NCBI GenBank assembly: GCA_029547145.1
Contig: JAKPPV010000026.1
Location: 1 to 64,000, forward strand
Source of the DNA: Methanobacteriota archaeon
GTDB taxonomy: Archaea; Halobacteriota; Methanomicrobia; Methanomicrobiales; Methanospirillaceae
Direction of reading: 5' to 3'
DNA: 64,000 nt
Shown: one piece after another, positions 9,314 to 17,855 of the stretch
How the letters are laid out: each line of letters starts with the position of its first letter
How positions within the stretch are numbered: the stretch's first letter is position 1
Position numbers and translations under genes: made by a program
The notes under the pieces: model-generated
Seen by the model: only the letters and a program-made list of their open reading frames with translations
What the model was told of the DNA's origin: nothing
Databases searched by the model: none

Positions 9314-10284
9314 CCCCGGTCGAGCTGGTCCACTATCCGATCGATCTCCCGTGCCTGCTCGATGATCCTCTCCGCATCGGGTGTCCCAAGGAGGTCCGCG
9401 AGACCGACGATCACGGCGAGGGGGTTCCGGATATGATCACCGAGGGTCGCAAACTGAAGGATGTTCTGCTGCAGCTGCTCGTGTGCCTCCCGCCGGATCC
9501 GTTCGAGCTCGCGTCTCGTCGAGATGTCCCGTATCACATAACAGTTCACGACCCGTTCCTCTCCAATGATGATCGGGGTGACGGTCACCTCCACGGGAAC
9601 CGGTGTTCCATCGCTGCGCAGGAACTGGCACTCGGTCGTCGTTCCCTCGGGTGGAAGAGGTTGCCCGGGCACGACGAGATCGCGCATGTGCAACCCGAGC
9701 AGGGCGAACTGGGTGTACCCCAGCAGGTCGGCCACTGCCCGGTTCGAGTCCTCTATCCCCCCCTCTCCGGGGTCGACGATCAGGATGCCGTCGGTCACCT
9801 GCTGCACAACACCACGGTAGCGGTTCTCTGATTCGGTGAGCGCTTCCAGGATCCGGTTTCGCTCGGTTACGTCGCGGGCGACGACGACCACGTACCCCTC
9901 GCCCGAGAAACGGGCCCGCTGCATCGTCATCTCGACCCAGAGCGGGTCGTCCCCGCTGCGTCGGAAACGTACGCTGACCGTCTGCTCAACGAGGGCGATC
10001 CCGCTCTCGACGAGCAGGTCGACGAACCTCAACCCGATCACCTCCCGGGCGCTCAGTCCGAGGCGGGCGCATGCCGATGCATTGGCATCGATCACCAGGC
10101 CGTCATCCTCGCGGATGAGAAAGAAGAGGTCGTTTGACCGGTCGAGAAGGAACCGGAACCGCTCCAGTTCTTCGAGCCGGCGCTGGAGCTCCGGGTAGTG
10201 GCTCTTGCGCGTCGAGTGCTCGCCGAGCCCCAGGATCGACTCGCGGAGCCGGTCCCGGTCAGTCTGATCAGAGGGCCCGCTCAT
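9265..10284 (-). CDS. Two-PAS sensor protein with a HisKA-like end and no ATPase domain
   Basis: Cytoplasmic signalling protein of 339 aa. Two PAS folds are readable: residues about 20-135, beginning RFRFLLDRSNDLFFLI and ending VVARDVTERNR, and about 140-260, ending YVIRDISTRRELE. A dimerisation-type helix follows, with ATLGDHIRNPLAVIVG resembling the phospho-accepting H-box of histidine kinases. The protein stops about 45 residues later without N, G1 or G2 boxes, so it cannot phosphorylate itself alone. The start at 10284 overlaps the end of the dehydrogenase gene by 17 bases, implying coupling. It may be a partner of the complete kinase encoded at 11421-13118. Confidence 0.85.
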   Translation of the reverse strand: MSGPSDQTDRDRLRESILGLGEHSTRKSHYPELQRRLEELERFRFLLDRSNDLFFLIREDDGLVIDANASACARLGLSAREVIGLRFVDLLVESGIALVEQTVSVRFRRSGDDPLWVEMTMQRARFSGEGYVVVVARDVTERNRILEALTESENRYRGVVQQVTDGILIVDPGEGGIEDSNRAVADLLGYTQFALLGLHMRDLVVPGQPLPPEGTTTECQFLRSDGTPVPVEVTVTPIIIGEERVVNCYVIRDISTRRELERIRREAHEQLQQNILQFATLGDHIRNPLAVIVGLADLLGTPDAERIIEQAREIDRIVDQLDRGWLESEKVRSFLRKYT

Positions 10285-11424
10285 AGCACCTCCGGACCAT
10301 CTCCTCGTCGGGGACACGCGGGTTCGTCGCCATGCAGGGATCGAGGAGGGCATTCTTCGTCAGTACCGGGATGTCCTCTGGTGTGAGGCCACAATCGGCC
10401 AGGGTCTGGTCGACACCCAGGATCCGGCGGAACGAGGAGATCCGATCGACGAGAGCGGCACACACGACCTCGGAAGACTGCTGCCAGACTTCCAGGCCGA
10501 AGGCTGCCGACACAGCACGGTAGCGGTCGGCCGCATACGGGAAGTTGCAGTGGACCACCTGCTCCAAGAGAATCGCATTACAGATGCCGTGGGGGATGTC
10601 AAGGTATCCCCCCAGGCTGTGGGCGAGTGCGTGCACCGCTCCCAGGCTCGCATTGGAAAATGCGAGCCCCGCCTCGAGACTGGCAAGCATCGTCTCATTC
10701 CGGTAGACGGCGTTGCCGGGGTGCTGGACGGCGAGGGGGAGGAACGTGGCCAGGCGGCGTATCGCCGAGAGTGCGAAGAGGTCGGTGATCGGTGACGCCC
10801 CCGTGGAGACGTAGGCCTCAACGGCGTGGGTCAGCGCGTCCAGTCCCGTGCTGCCGGTCAATCTGGGAGGAAGGGTGCAGAGCAGGTCGGGGTCGAGCAG
10901 AGAGACATCGGGCACGATACTCTTGGAGATGATGGCGAACTTCAGCCGTCTCCCGGGCGAACTGAGAATGGCGAACTGCGAGACATCGGCGGACGAACCG
11001 GCGGTCGTGGGAACGCATAGGAGCGGAGGACCGGGTCGGTCGATCCGGTCGACCCCCTCAAACTCCTCGATCGGTCGTCCGGTCCCGGCGACGACCGCGA
11101 TCCCCTTGGCGCAATCCATCGGAGATCCCCCCCCACCGCGACCAGGGCATTACACCCCTCCGCGCAGAAGAGGCGGGCGCCCTCGGCGACCTCGTTGACC
11201 CTCGGGTTCTCTGAGACGCCGTCAAAGAGCACGTGGTCGACTCCGACCTCCTCCAGGACATCTCCGACGGATGCGGCATGACCGGCCGCAATCACTCCCG
11301 GATCCGTGACCAGGAGCACCCTTTTCCCCCCAAGGTTACTTGCATACCGCCCTACCAGACGGTGGGCCCCCTCTCCACAGACGAACTCCGGGGCAACGAA
11401 CTTGTTCAGCATACCTGCTTTCAT
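10268..11424 (-). pseudogene. Iron-containing alcohol dehydrogenase, interrupted by a frameshift
   Basis: Two adjacent frames together make one group III iron alcohol dehydrogenase of about 385 aa. The N-terminal part begins MKAGMLNKFVAPEFVCGEG and reads through to CNALVAVGG. The C-terminal part carries SPMDCAKGIAVVAGTG, the metal-site helix GLDALTHAVEAY and the HALAHSLGG...HG site. The join falls in a run of eight G (C at 11127-11134 on the plus strand). Nine G would restore the family glycine-rich loop GGGSPMD. The start overlaps the kinase stop as ATGA (11424-11421). It may be a true pseudogene, a slippery tract or a sequencing error; all other key residues look intact. Substrate unknown. 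Confidence 0.8.
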
Positions 11425-13118
11425 GTGCGGTTCACCAGCCTGTGGTTTCCAATCCCGTCCCTCTCCGGTGGCCAATCCCCATCACCCGGCGGGGAGACCG
11501 GTACATGGTTACCACCGGCCAAGAGCGTGAAACGGACGGCAGTGCCGGCCTCCGGATGTCCTTCGATCCGATCGACGACCCGGCAGCTCCCCCCGTATCT
11601 CCTGACGAGCGAACTGACGATATAGAGACCCAGTCCATGTCCGGACCTCTCTCCCTGCCCGGTCTCGAAACGTTCGAAGAGATGTCTCTTCTTCTCCTCG
11701 GGGATACCCGGTCCATCGTCCTCGACCGAACATTCGATCCCACCCTCCGTCGGCCTGGCACGAATCCAGATGGTCACGTCCCTGCCCCCGTGTTTCAGGC
11801 TGTTCCCGATCAGGTTCGTGAAGACCTCTCCCAGGAGACGGTCAGCCAGCACCTCGCAGGGTGGGACTTCGTTGATGATCCGCGCCCCGACGAAGACCTC
11901 CATCTCTGTCCGAACGAGTTCATCGAGCCGGATGGGACACAGGGGGGTTTTGTCCTGTTCATGGATCTGCCGGATGGTCGAGACGTTCCTGATGATCTCA
12001 TTCACTTTGGCGATCCCCCGCTGGATCTGCGACAGGGCACCCGGGGATGGCTTCTCGAGCTGCAGTGCAAGCAGCTCCGAAGCAGCGCCGATGGTGGTCA
12101 CCGTGTTGCCCACGTCGTGCATCAGGATGTCGAGATAGAGGTTCGCCTGTGCGTGCGCGTCCTTGAGCCGTGCCTCGACCAGGGCCTTTCCCACGGCCGT
12201 TCCGATCTCGCAGATGATCGACTCGATCACCTCCCGCTCTTCGCGATCGAGGAGACACTCCCTTTCTGACAGAAACATCAGGCAGCCGACCGGTCGCTCC
12301 TCGGCGGTCAGCGGTATCCAGAGCAGGTCCCGCCACGCCTCTTTCCGCACCGCACCGAGGAGGGCCGTGCGGACCTCCTCCTGCGCACCCTTCTCGGTAC
12401 TTTTCATCAGGTCCAGGTACGGTCCCGCCAGCCAGATCGACCGGACCTCCTCCACCGTTCCGGGTAAAAGACCGGTCTGTACCACGAGAGCCCCGTCCGG
12501 ATCTTCGTGTTCGAAGAGATGGATCATGCCCGCTTCGAACCCCGTGTAGGAGAGCAGCAGGTTCAGCACGTTCGAGAGTCGTTCGCGGAGCCGCGCGGGA
12601 GACGTGATGGCGGTGGTCGCTGCGTGCATGATCGAGAGCTCCCGGTTCCTTCTCTGGAGCTCGGCCTCCTTCTGCCGTCGATATCCGACCTCTTCAAGCG
12701 CCCGGTCCCGCATCTCGCGGTGCAGGCCGACCTGTTCGACCAGGTCGGTGACGTCCTCGATGGCGACCAGCGCCCATCTTATCTTCCCGTCCCGGGGTAT
12801 GGCGGTCACGGTCACTTTCTGGTGCTGTCGTCTCCCTCCCGGCAGTGTGACAGGGAGCATCTCGGGGTGGAGCTGTGATGAGAAGACGGCGGGAGTCCCC
12901 TGTTGAAAGACGTCCTCGAGTCGACCCGCGTACCGGGGCTCGAGCAGGTGCGGGTACTGCTCTTTTAACTGGTGTCCGACCATCTCCTCCCGGGACAGAC
13001 CAGTCCAGGTCTCGAGCGTCCTGTTCCAGAACTGGATGACCAGGTCTCGGTCCAAAACAAACAAACCGATCGGAACCATGTCGAGGACCGACAGACTCTC
13101 CATACCGACCCCCATCAT
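11421..13118 (-). CDS. Soluble PAS-GAF sensor histidine kinase
   Basis: Histidine kinase of 565 aa without membrane segments. A PAS domain occupies about residues 8-125 (LSVLDMVPIGLFVLDRDLV ... AIEDVTDL), then a coiled linker, a GAF domain about 165-320, and a transmitter. The H-box is YLDILMHDVGNTVTTIG with His334, the N-box NLIGNSLKHGG, G1 EDDGPGIPEE and G2 GHGLGLYIV. The Asn after HDVG instead of Pro is common in archaeal kinases of this class. It lies 8 bases downstream of cheC and its stop overlaps the dehydrogenase start, so it sits in one operon with cheY and cheC. The CheY-like protein is the obvious phosphorylation partner, by inference. Confidence 0.93.
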   Translation of the reverse strand: MMGVGMESLSVLDMVPIGLFVLDRDLVIQFWNRTLETWTGLSREEMVGHQLKEQYPHLLEPRYAGRLEDVFQQGTPAVFSSQLHPEMLPVTLPGGRRQHQKVTVTAIPRDGKIRWALVAIEDVTDLVEQVGLHREMRDRALEEVGYRRQKEAELQRRNRELSIMHAATTAITSPARLRERLSNVLNLLLSYTGFEAGMIHLFEHEDPDGALVVQTGLLPGTVEEVRSIWLAGPYLDLMKSTEKGAQEEVRTALLGAVRKEAWRDLLWIPLTAEERPVGCLMFLSERECLLDREEREVIESIICEIGTAVGKALVEARLKDAHAQANLYLDILMHDVGNTVTTIGAASELLALQLEKPSPGALSQIQRGIAKVNEIIRNVSTIRQIHEQDKTPLCPIRLDELVRTEMEVFVGARIINEVPPCEVLADRLLGEVFTNLIGNSLKHGGRDVTIWIRARPTEGGIECSVEDDGPGIPEEKKRHLFERFETGQGERSGHGLGLYIVSSLVRRYGGSCRVVDRIEGHPEAGTAVRFTLLAGGNHVPVSPPGDGDWPPERDGIGNHRLVNRT

Positions 13119-13126
13119 CAGACCTC

Positions 13127-13729
13127 CTATCCTTCCAGCGATTCGATCCCGAGGAGGAGCTGATCGAGCGAACCGACCTCCAGGATCAGCACGATGTCCC
13201 CCTCGAGGTGGAGCTCCTCGAGGCAGAACCGGGTCCGCACGAGCAGCACCCGGTCGCCTGGAGATCGCATGCTCGTGCGCATGACTGACGCAAGGTCACC
13301 CTCACCGTAACAGGGGAGCGAGAAGCTGACCTGCTGCTGCAACAGGTTCATCATCGACCCGAGCACGCAGTTCACGACGATATTTCCGATCTCGGTCAGG
13401 GTCACCGCCCTGAGCGCATCGATGTCGGGCGTATCGGCCGGCTCTCCCGTGAGGTGCGAGACGAGGATCGCCGCCTCCGTCTTGGGAAAGATCAGTGCAG
13501 CCGAACCTGATAACGGTCCTCCGAAACCCATCTTCACCGCAGAGAGCTGCCTGGAGTCCTTACCTATGAGCGACTCGAGCTCACCGGCTTCTGCCAAGCG
13601 AATCCAGGGGACCCGGAGGCGGATTCGGGAAGAAGTCATCTCGTTGAGCATGGCAGCTGCCCTGCCGACACCGATATTGATCAGCTCTTTCAGGGCGTCG
13701 AGCTGCTCATCGGTCAGGATCCGGGTCAT
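13127..13729 (-). CDS. cheC: CheC-family CheY-P phosphatase
   Basis: Protein of 200 aa of the CheC/CheX/FliY phosphatase family, which removes phosphate from CheY-P. Both signature helices are present: DALKELINIGVGRAAAML near residues 11-28 (E15, N18) and LTEIGNIVVNCVLGSMMN in the second half, so both active sites look intact. The start ATG at 13729 overlaps the stop of the CheY-like gene as ATGA, indicating translational coupling. No cheA, cheW, cheB or receptor gene is nearby, so the pair may serve the adjacent histidine kinase rather than a motility system; that is inference. Confidence 0.9.
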   Translation of the reverse strand: MTRILTDEQLDALKELINIGVGRAAAMLNEMTSSRIRLRVPWIRLAEAGELESLIGKDSRQLSAVKMGFGGPLSGSAALIFPKTEAAILVSHLTGEPADTPDIDALRAVTLTEIGNIVVNCVLGSMMNLLQQQVSFSLPCYGEGDLASVMRTSMRSPGDRVLLVRTRFCLEELHLEGDIVLILEVGSLDQLLLGIESLEG

Positions 13730-14082
13730 CGTCCCGAGAGCTCCTGGACGAGGGAGAGCAGTGTGCTGCGCTGCGGCGGCTTGTTGAGAAATGCCCTTGC
13801 CCCAAGGGCCAGGCACTGCCTTTTTGTCGCCTCCTGGATATCCGCCGTCAGGATCGCCGTCGGGAGTCCGGGCAGCTCCCGGTGCAGTACCTCCAGCACG
13901 GCAAACCCATCCATCTCGGGCATGATCAGGTCGACCAGGACAAGGTCGAATCCTTCTTTTGCCAGCGCGACTCCTTCTGCGCCATCTGTCGCCTCGACTA
14001 CCTCGTGACCCTCGGGTGTGAGCATTCCGCGGACGATCCTTCGCTGAAAGGCCGAGTCATCGATGATCAGGATTCGCGCCAT
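13726..14082 (-). CDS. CheY-like single-domain response regulator
   Basis: Stand-alone receiver domain of 118 aa. The acidic pocket IIDDS (D8, D9), the phospho-acceptor D51 in LVDLIMPEMDG and the conserved Lys101 in FLNKPP are all present. No output domain. The start is ATG 14082 (MARILIIDDS); the open frame upstream is not family-like. A TATA-like sequence (TGTTATTG on the minus strand, about 14111-14118) is correctly spaced. First gene of the sensory run followed by cheC and the PAS-GAF kinase. Confidence 0.93.
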   Translation of the reverse strand: MARILIIDDSAFQRRIVRGMLTPEGHEVVEATDGAEGVALAKEGFDLVLVDLIMPEMDGFAVLEVLHRELPGLPTAILTADIQEATKRQCLALGARAFLNKPPQRSTLLSLVQELSGR

Positions 14083-14213
14083 GTCCGTGTCATTGGTTCG
14101 CCGCACTGCGCAATAACATTTCACCTCGACACCGAATCCCGTTGACTGGGATCTCTTTTTGCTGTCCCCCGCTAACCTGATCCACGATGTCATCACCCCT
14201 GGAGGACGAGTTC

Positions 14214-15620
14214 ATGCGGCGTGGCCCGATCCGCCGCGTCGGTGTGATCGGGATGGGATATGTCGGGATCCCCGCAGCGGTGCTGTTCGCGCATTCTCCC
14301 CGTCTCGAGCACGTCTATGGATTCCAGCGTGCATCCGCCTCGTCGGGGTACAAGGTCGGGATGCTGAACCGCGGGGAGAGTCCTCTGAAGGGCGAGGAGC
14401 CCGACCTCGAACCGCTGCTCGCCTCTGCGGTCAGATCGGGCCATTTCGAGGCGACGTCCGACTTCTCGAAGATCGCCCTCTGCGACGCGGTGACGCTGGC
14501 GATCCAGACGCCCTTCTCTGACCCGAAGGACCTTCTTCCCGACTTCGGTCCGCTCTTCGAAGGCCTGAGCCAGGTGGGCCGTCACCTCGTGCCGGGGATG
14601 CTCGTGGTGCTCGAGTCGACGGTCACCCCCGGCACGACCGTCGGCCCTGCCCGCGAGCTCCTGGAGTCCGAATCCGGCCTCTCGGCGGGGGTCGACTTCG
14701 GTCTCGCGCACGCTCCCGAGCGGGTGATGGTCGGGCGTCTGGTCCGGAACATCCGTGAGCACGATCGTGTCGTCGGGGGGATCGATGCTGCCTCCACAGC
14801 CCGCGCGGTCGAGCTGTACCAACATGTGCTCACCTCGGGGCAGGTCATCCCGATGACGGCAACGGCCGCAGAGGCGACCAAGACCGCAGAGAACACGTTC
14901 CGGGACCTGCAGATCGCGGCAATCAACCAGCTGGCGCTCTACTGCGAGGCGATGGGGATCAACGTCTACGACGTCCGGGCGGGTATCGACTCACTGAAGG
15001 GCGAGGGGGTGACGCGGGCGGTCCTCTGGCCCGGTGCGGGGGTCGGCGGTCACTGCCTGACGAAGGATACGTACCACCTCGAGCGAGGTGTCCGGGAACT
15101 CGGTGCCGGCCGGCTGGACTTTCCCCCCGACCTGATGTCGCTCTACGTCTCGGCCCGGCGCATCAACGACTTCATGCCGCGTCACATGGTTCACCTGCTC
15201 TCCGACGCTCTTGCCCAGGTCGGAACGCCGCTCGCAGGAGCCCGCATCGCCCTGCTCGGCTGGGCCTTCCTCGGCAACTCGGACGACGCACGGAACCCGC
15301 CGTCTGAGCCGTTCCGCGATGAGGTGCTGGCCGCCGGTGCCACCGTGCGCGTCCATGACCCCTTTGTCAGGCAGTATCCCGGGGTACCGATCGAGCACGA
15401 TCTGGATGCCGTGCTCGGGGGCGCAGACGCGATCGCCGTCTTCGCCGCGCACAACGCCTACCGTGGGCTCGATCCCGCCCGGGTAAAGGCGCTCTCGGGC
15501 CGTGATCACCCGGTGATCGTCGATGGCCGGAACGTGATCGATCCCGACGCCTTCATCGGGGCCGGTTTCGCCTACCGGGGAATCGGGCGCGGAGACCGGA
15601 ACCGGCATCTCCTGCGGTAA
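14214..15620 (+). CDS. Nucleotide-sugar (UDP-ManNAc/UDP-glucose type) 6-dehydrogenase
   Basis: NAD-dependent enzyme of the UDP-glucose/GDP-mannose dehydrogenase family (468 aa) that oxidises a sugar nucleotide to a uronic acid for surface glycans or N-glycosylation. The N-terminal Rossmann motif is VGVIGMGYVGIPAA, the central part has NTFRDLQIAAINQLA, and the catalytic Cys sits in GAGVGGHCLTKDTYHL. The C-terminal domain includes LLGWAFLGNSDDARNPPS. The sequence is closest in feel to WecC-like UDP-ManNAc dehydrogenases, but substrate cannot be fixed. The start at 14214 has GGAGG eight bases upstream; an in-frame ATG at 14187 lacks this. Divergent from the CheY gene. Confidence 0.9.
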   Translation: MRRGPIRRVGVIGMGYVGIPAAVLFAHSPRLEHVYGFQRASASSGYKVGMLNRGESPLKGEEPDLEPLLASAVRSGHFEATSDFSKIALCDAVTLAIQTPFSDPKDLLPDFGPLFEGLSQVGRHLVPGMLVVLESTVTPGTTVGPARELLESESGLSAGVDFGLAHAPERVMVGRLVRNIREHDRVVGGIDAASTARAVELYQHVLTSGQVIPMTATAAEATKTAENTFRDLQIAAINQLALYCEAMGINVYDVRAGIDSLKGEGVTRAVLWPGAGVGGHCLTKDTYHLERGVRELGAGRLDFPPDLMSLYVSARRINDFMPRHMVHLLSDALAQVGTPLAGARIALLGWAFLGNSDDARNPPSEPFRDEVLAAGATVRVHDPFVRQYPGVPIEHDLDAVLGGADAIAVFAAHNAYRGLDPARVKALSGRDHPVIVDGRNVIDPDAFIGAGFAYRGIGRGDRNRHLLR

Positions 15621-15631
15621 ACGGCAGAGAA

Positions 15632-15648
15632 TATTTTCCCGATTTTTG
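15632..15648 (+). terminator. Oligo-T terminator after the dehydrogenase
   Basis: Two T-runs (TTTT and TTTTT) lie 12-28 bases after the stop codon at 15620. This is the usual form of archaeal intrinsic termination. Confidence 0.45.
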
Positions 15649-15694
15649 ATCGTCCGGTCCTTCGGGAAGGGGCGGAGCAGACAGAGAAACCAAG

Positions 15695-15703
15695 GTTTTT
15701 AAA
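15695..15703 (+). promoter_or_regulatory. TATA box for the DUF1922 gene
   Basis: GTTTTTAAA is centred about 33 bases before the ATG at 15732. This predicts a start of transcription only a few bases upstream of the coding sequence. Confidence 0.55.
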
Positions 15704-15731
15704 CGAGTGGACAAAATTGTAGAACTGCAGT

Positions 15732-16016
15732 ATGTACCATGTGCTGCGGTGCCCGGGGTGCGCGACCTTCACCTACGCCGATCGGTTTGAACGCTGGAAA
15801 CTCTGCCACGTCTGTGGGGAGGTGATCAACGTCAAGGCCGTGCCGCATTACCTCGATGTCAGGGACTACCGGGACGCCGAGGAGGTGGTCAACCAGCTCG
15901 AGGACTACCTCTACATCTCCGGGCGACAGGACCTCTCGCAGACCGAGTTGCTGACCCTTCGCCGGGAATATTCCACCTGGTTGCGCACGCAGAACGCCGA
16001 GCCCCAGTCGCCCTGA
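15732..16016 (+). CDS. DUF1922 zinc-ribbon protein
   Basis: Small archaeal protein of 94 aa with an N-terminal zinc ribbon, CPGCATFTYADRF followed by CHVCG, then a mostly helical acidic C-terminal half (DAEEVVNQLEDYLY). This matches the DUF1922 family (MTH1184-like), whose function is not known to me. It has its own TATA box and a short leader. Flanked by the nucleotide-sugar dehydrogenase and a convergent secreted hydrolase, so the context gives no strong hint. Confidence 0.8.
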   Translation: MYHVLRCPGCATFTYADRFERWKLCHVCGEVINVKAVPHYLDVRDYRDAEEVVNQLEDYLYISGRQDLSQTELLTLRREYSTWLRTQNAEPQSP

Positions 16017-16051
16017 GGGGGTACCACGGTCTCCTTCACCTCCCTTCTCCC

Positions 16052-17188
16052 CTAGCCGATCGAGAACGAGATCCAGTCCAGGTTCTGGTGCCCCGAAGGA
16101 ACCACCCGAATACGCGTGGTCCCGGCAGAGAGGCGAATCCTGCCCTGAACAGTCGTAAACCGTTCATGGCTTCCTGTGTTCGGCACGGGTATCGTGACCG
16201 AACTCCCGCCCGGCAGCTCCAGTCGGATCGAGGTCCCGCTGAAGGGGCTTGAGACCCGGAGCAGGACGCTGTACTGCCCGGTACGCTGAACATCGAGCGT
16301 GTACCTGAGCCATTCACCGGGACGCATGTATCCAACGACGGTCCCGATCCCCGGGACGGTGGTGATGTCGACCCCGTCCTGCCTCAGGGATCCTCCCTCG
16401 TTCTTCGGGCTCGTATCGTGGTACGCCGACCCCTCGCCGCCCAGGTCGTAATGCTCCGCCTGGATCGTCCCCGGGACCACGAGGTGTGTGTACGGTCCGG
16501 ACCGGACAGGTGTCCCCGTCGGGACCGGGGTCGGGTGCGCCGTGGCAGGCACGGACCGGATCGCACTGTACCATCGTCCGGCCATTTTACGGTACCCCGC
16601 TCTGCTCGGATGTACTCCGTCGGACGAGAGATCGGCCTGACGATCGAAACCGGTGAACATGTCGACGACCGTCACGGGCGCGCGCGTGGTGTGATACCGG
16701 TTTGCGACCTCGCGGATCATTTGATTGTACTCGGCGATCCTGCGGTATGCGGCGGCGTCCTTCGCTGGCACGATCTGCGCGACAAAGATTCTGACCGACG
16801 GGTTCCGGACTCTCAGGACAGTGATGATCCGCCCCATGTCCTGTCTCATCGCGGTGATCGGGGTCGTCTGTGTCCTGGTGAGGTCATTCGTCCCGATGTG
16901 GAGCAGTACGACATCGGGCGGAGGATAGTACCTCAACCAGCCCGGGAGCGCGTCCGCGAGCTGGCGGACGGTGTACCCTGAATGCCCTTCATGCTGCGGA
17001 TCGAATCCTTTCGGCCCCCCATGGGAGAGAGAACCGACCATGTTCACGTCCTTGTGGTCATCGACCATCTGTGACCAGAGGATCGAACGGTATCCCTGCA
17101 TCGCATCGCCACGGGTGATCGAGTCGCCGAGCGGAAGAATGTTCGTTGTGGCTCCGGCCAGATGCACGATGAAGAATGCACCGATCAT
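16052..17188 (-). CDS. Secreted SGNH/GDSL hydrolase with C-terminal carbohydrate-binding module
   Basis: Extracellular esterase-like protein of about 378 aa. After a hydrophobic signal segment (MIGAFFIVHLAGA) comes the SGNH fold: block I NILPLGDSITRG (Ser23), block III LLHIGTND, block V DGVHPSRAGY (catalytic Asp/His). A Pro/Thr linker (TPVPTGTPV) leads to a CBM6-like beta domain from about residue 235 (VPGTIQAEHYDLGG ... NLDWISFSIG). The signal peptide looks short: the frame continues upstream with a charged and hydrophobic stretch (TERRQLQVLLVA) but no ATG, GTG or TTG. Likely acts on acetylated surface or environmental polysaccharide; substrate unknown. A second SGNH protein is at 34636-35742. 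Confidence 0.85.
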   Translation of the reverse strand: MIGAFFIVHLAGATTNILPLGDSITRGDAMQGYRSILWSQMVDDHKDVNMVGSLSHGGPKGFDPQHEGHSGYTVRQLADALPGWLRYYPPPDVVLLHIGTNDLTRTQTTPITAMRQDMGRIITVLRVRNPSVRIFVAQIVPAKDAAAYRRIAEYNQMIREVANRYHTTRAPVTVVDMFTGFDRQADLSSDGVHPSRAGYRKMAGRWYSAIRSVPATAHPTPVPTGTPVRSGPYTHLVVPGTIQAEHYDLGGEGSAYHDTSPKNEGGSLRQDGVDITTVPGIGTVVGYMRPGEWLRYTLDVQRTGQYSVLLRVSSPFSGTSIRLELPGGSSVTIPVPNTGSHERFTTVQGRIRLSAGTTRIRVVPSGHQNLDWISFSIG

Positions 17189-17595
17189 TGCAACGAGGAG
17201 AACCTGGAGTTGCCTGCGTTCCGTGATGATCCTCCACCTTCCCTGCCGGATGCGGCACGGGTACGATCAGGGTTGACTTCGAAGGGGAAAAAGAGTATCA
17301 AATCAGCCTGCATCCCGGGCGAGACGGAGTATTATTCATCGCTGTGCCGATGATACGTCTGCACCGGCATAACGTTCCTGACGAACCGGCGTTGAACGGC
17401 GATACCGGTGCCACGCGGAGGTTATCGGAAGATCAAACGCACGTTCCGGCCGGATTGAATCTTCGGCCCGCACGGCTCGTCGTTCGATCGATCCATCGCC
17501 CGCTGGGGGTGCACGAACGATTCCAGGAGCGAACCTGTCTTTGGACGCTCTTCTCCTGCGCCGAAAAGACCGCGAAGAGCTCCAATCGGTATTCT
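17189..17595. other. Intergenic stretch between rubredoxin and SGNH hydrolase genes
   Basis: About 400 bases without a supported gene. It must hold the promoter of the SGNH gene; an AT-rich patch near 17325-17340 is the best TATA candidate on the minus strand but is weak. No repeat or RNA gene recognised. Confidence 0.4.
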
Positions 17596-17781
17596 CTAGG
17601 TGCCCTCGACGTACCGCCTGAAGACGCCCTTCTTCACCTTCAGAATCTTGCATTCCGGGCATCGCCATGTATTCGGCAGGTCCTCGAAGGAAGTCCCGGG
17701 GGGGATATCCTGTGTCCTGTCTCCCTTTGCGGGGTCATAGATGTAATGGCATTCCAGGCAGATCCACTTCTCCATGGTCAT
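17596..17781 (-). CDS. Rubredoxin
   Basis: One-iron electron carrier of 61 aa. It has the paired Cys sites WICLECHYIYD and WRCPECKIL and the central loop GTSFEDLPNTW typical of rubredoxins. Eight C-terminal residues beyond the fold are basic (KKGVFRRYVEG). In anaerobic archaea rubredoxin delivers electrons to oxygen- or peroxide-detoxifying enzymes; no partner gene is adjacent. A TATA box lies about 40 bases upstream. Confidence 0.95.
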   Translation of the reverse strand: MTMEKWICLECHYIYDPAKGDRTQDIPPGTSFEDLPNTWRCPECKILKVKKGVFRRYVEGT

Positions 17782-17815
17782 GTTGACTGTCCTCTGCAGA
17801 TCTGTGGTATGCGAT

Positions 17816-17824
17816 AGATAAATT
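17816..17824 (-). promoter_or_regulatory. TATA box for rubredoxin
   Basis: Read on the minus strand the sequence is AATTTATCT, centred about 39 bases upstream of the rubredoxin ATG. It overlaps the space just after the ftr terminator. Confidence 0.5.
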
Positions 17825-17832
17825 CTTGGCAG

Positions 17833-17839
17833 AAAAAAA
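17833..17839 (-). terminator. T7 terminator after ftr
   Basis: Seven consecutive T on the minus strand begin 17 bases after the ftr stop codon. Confidence 0.5.
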
Positions 17840-17855
17840 GTTTGAACAAGGGGAT

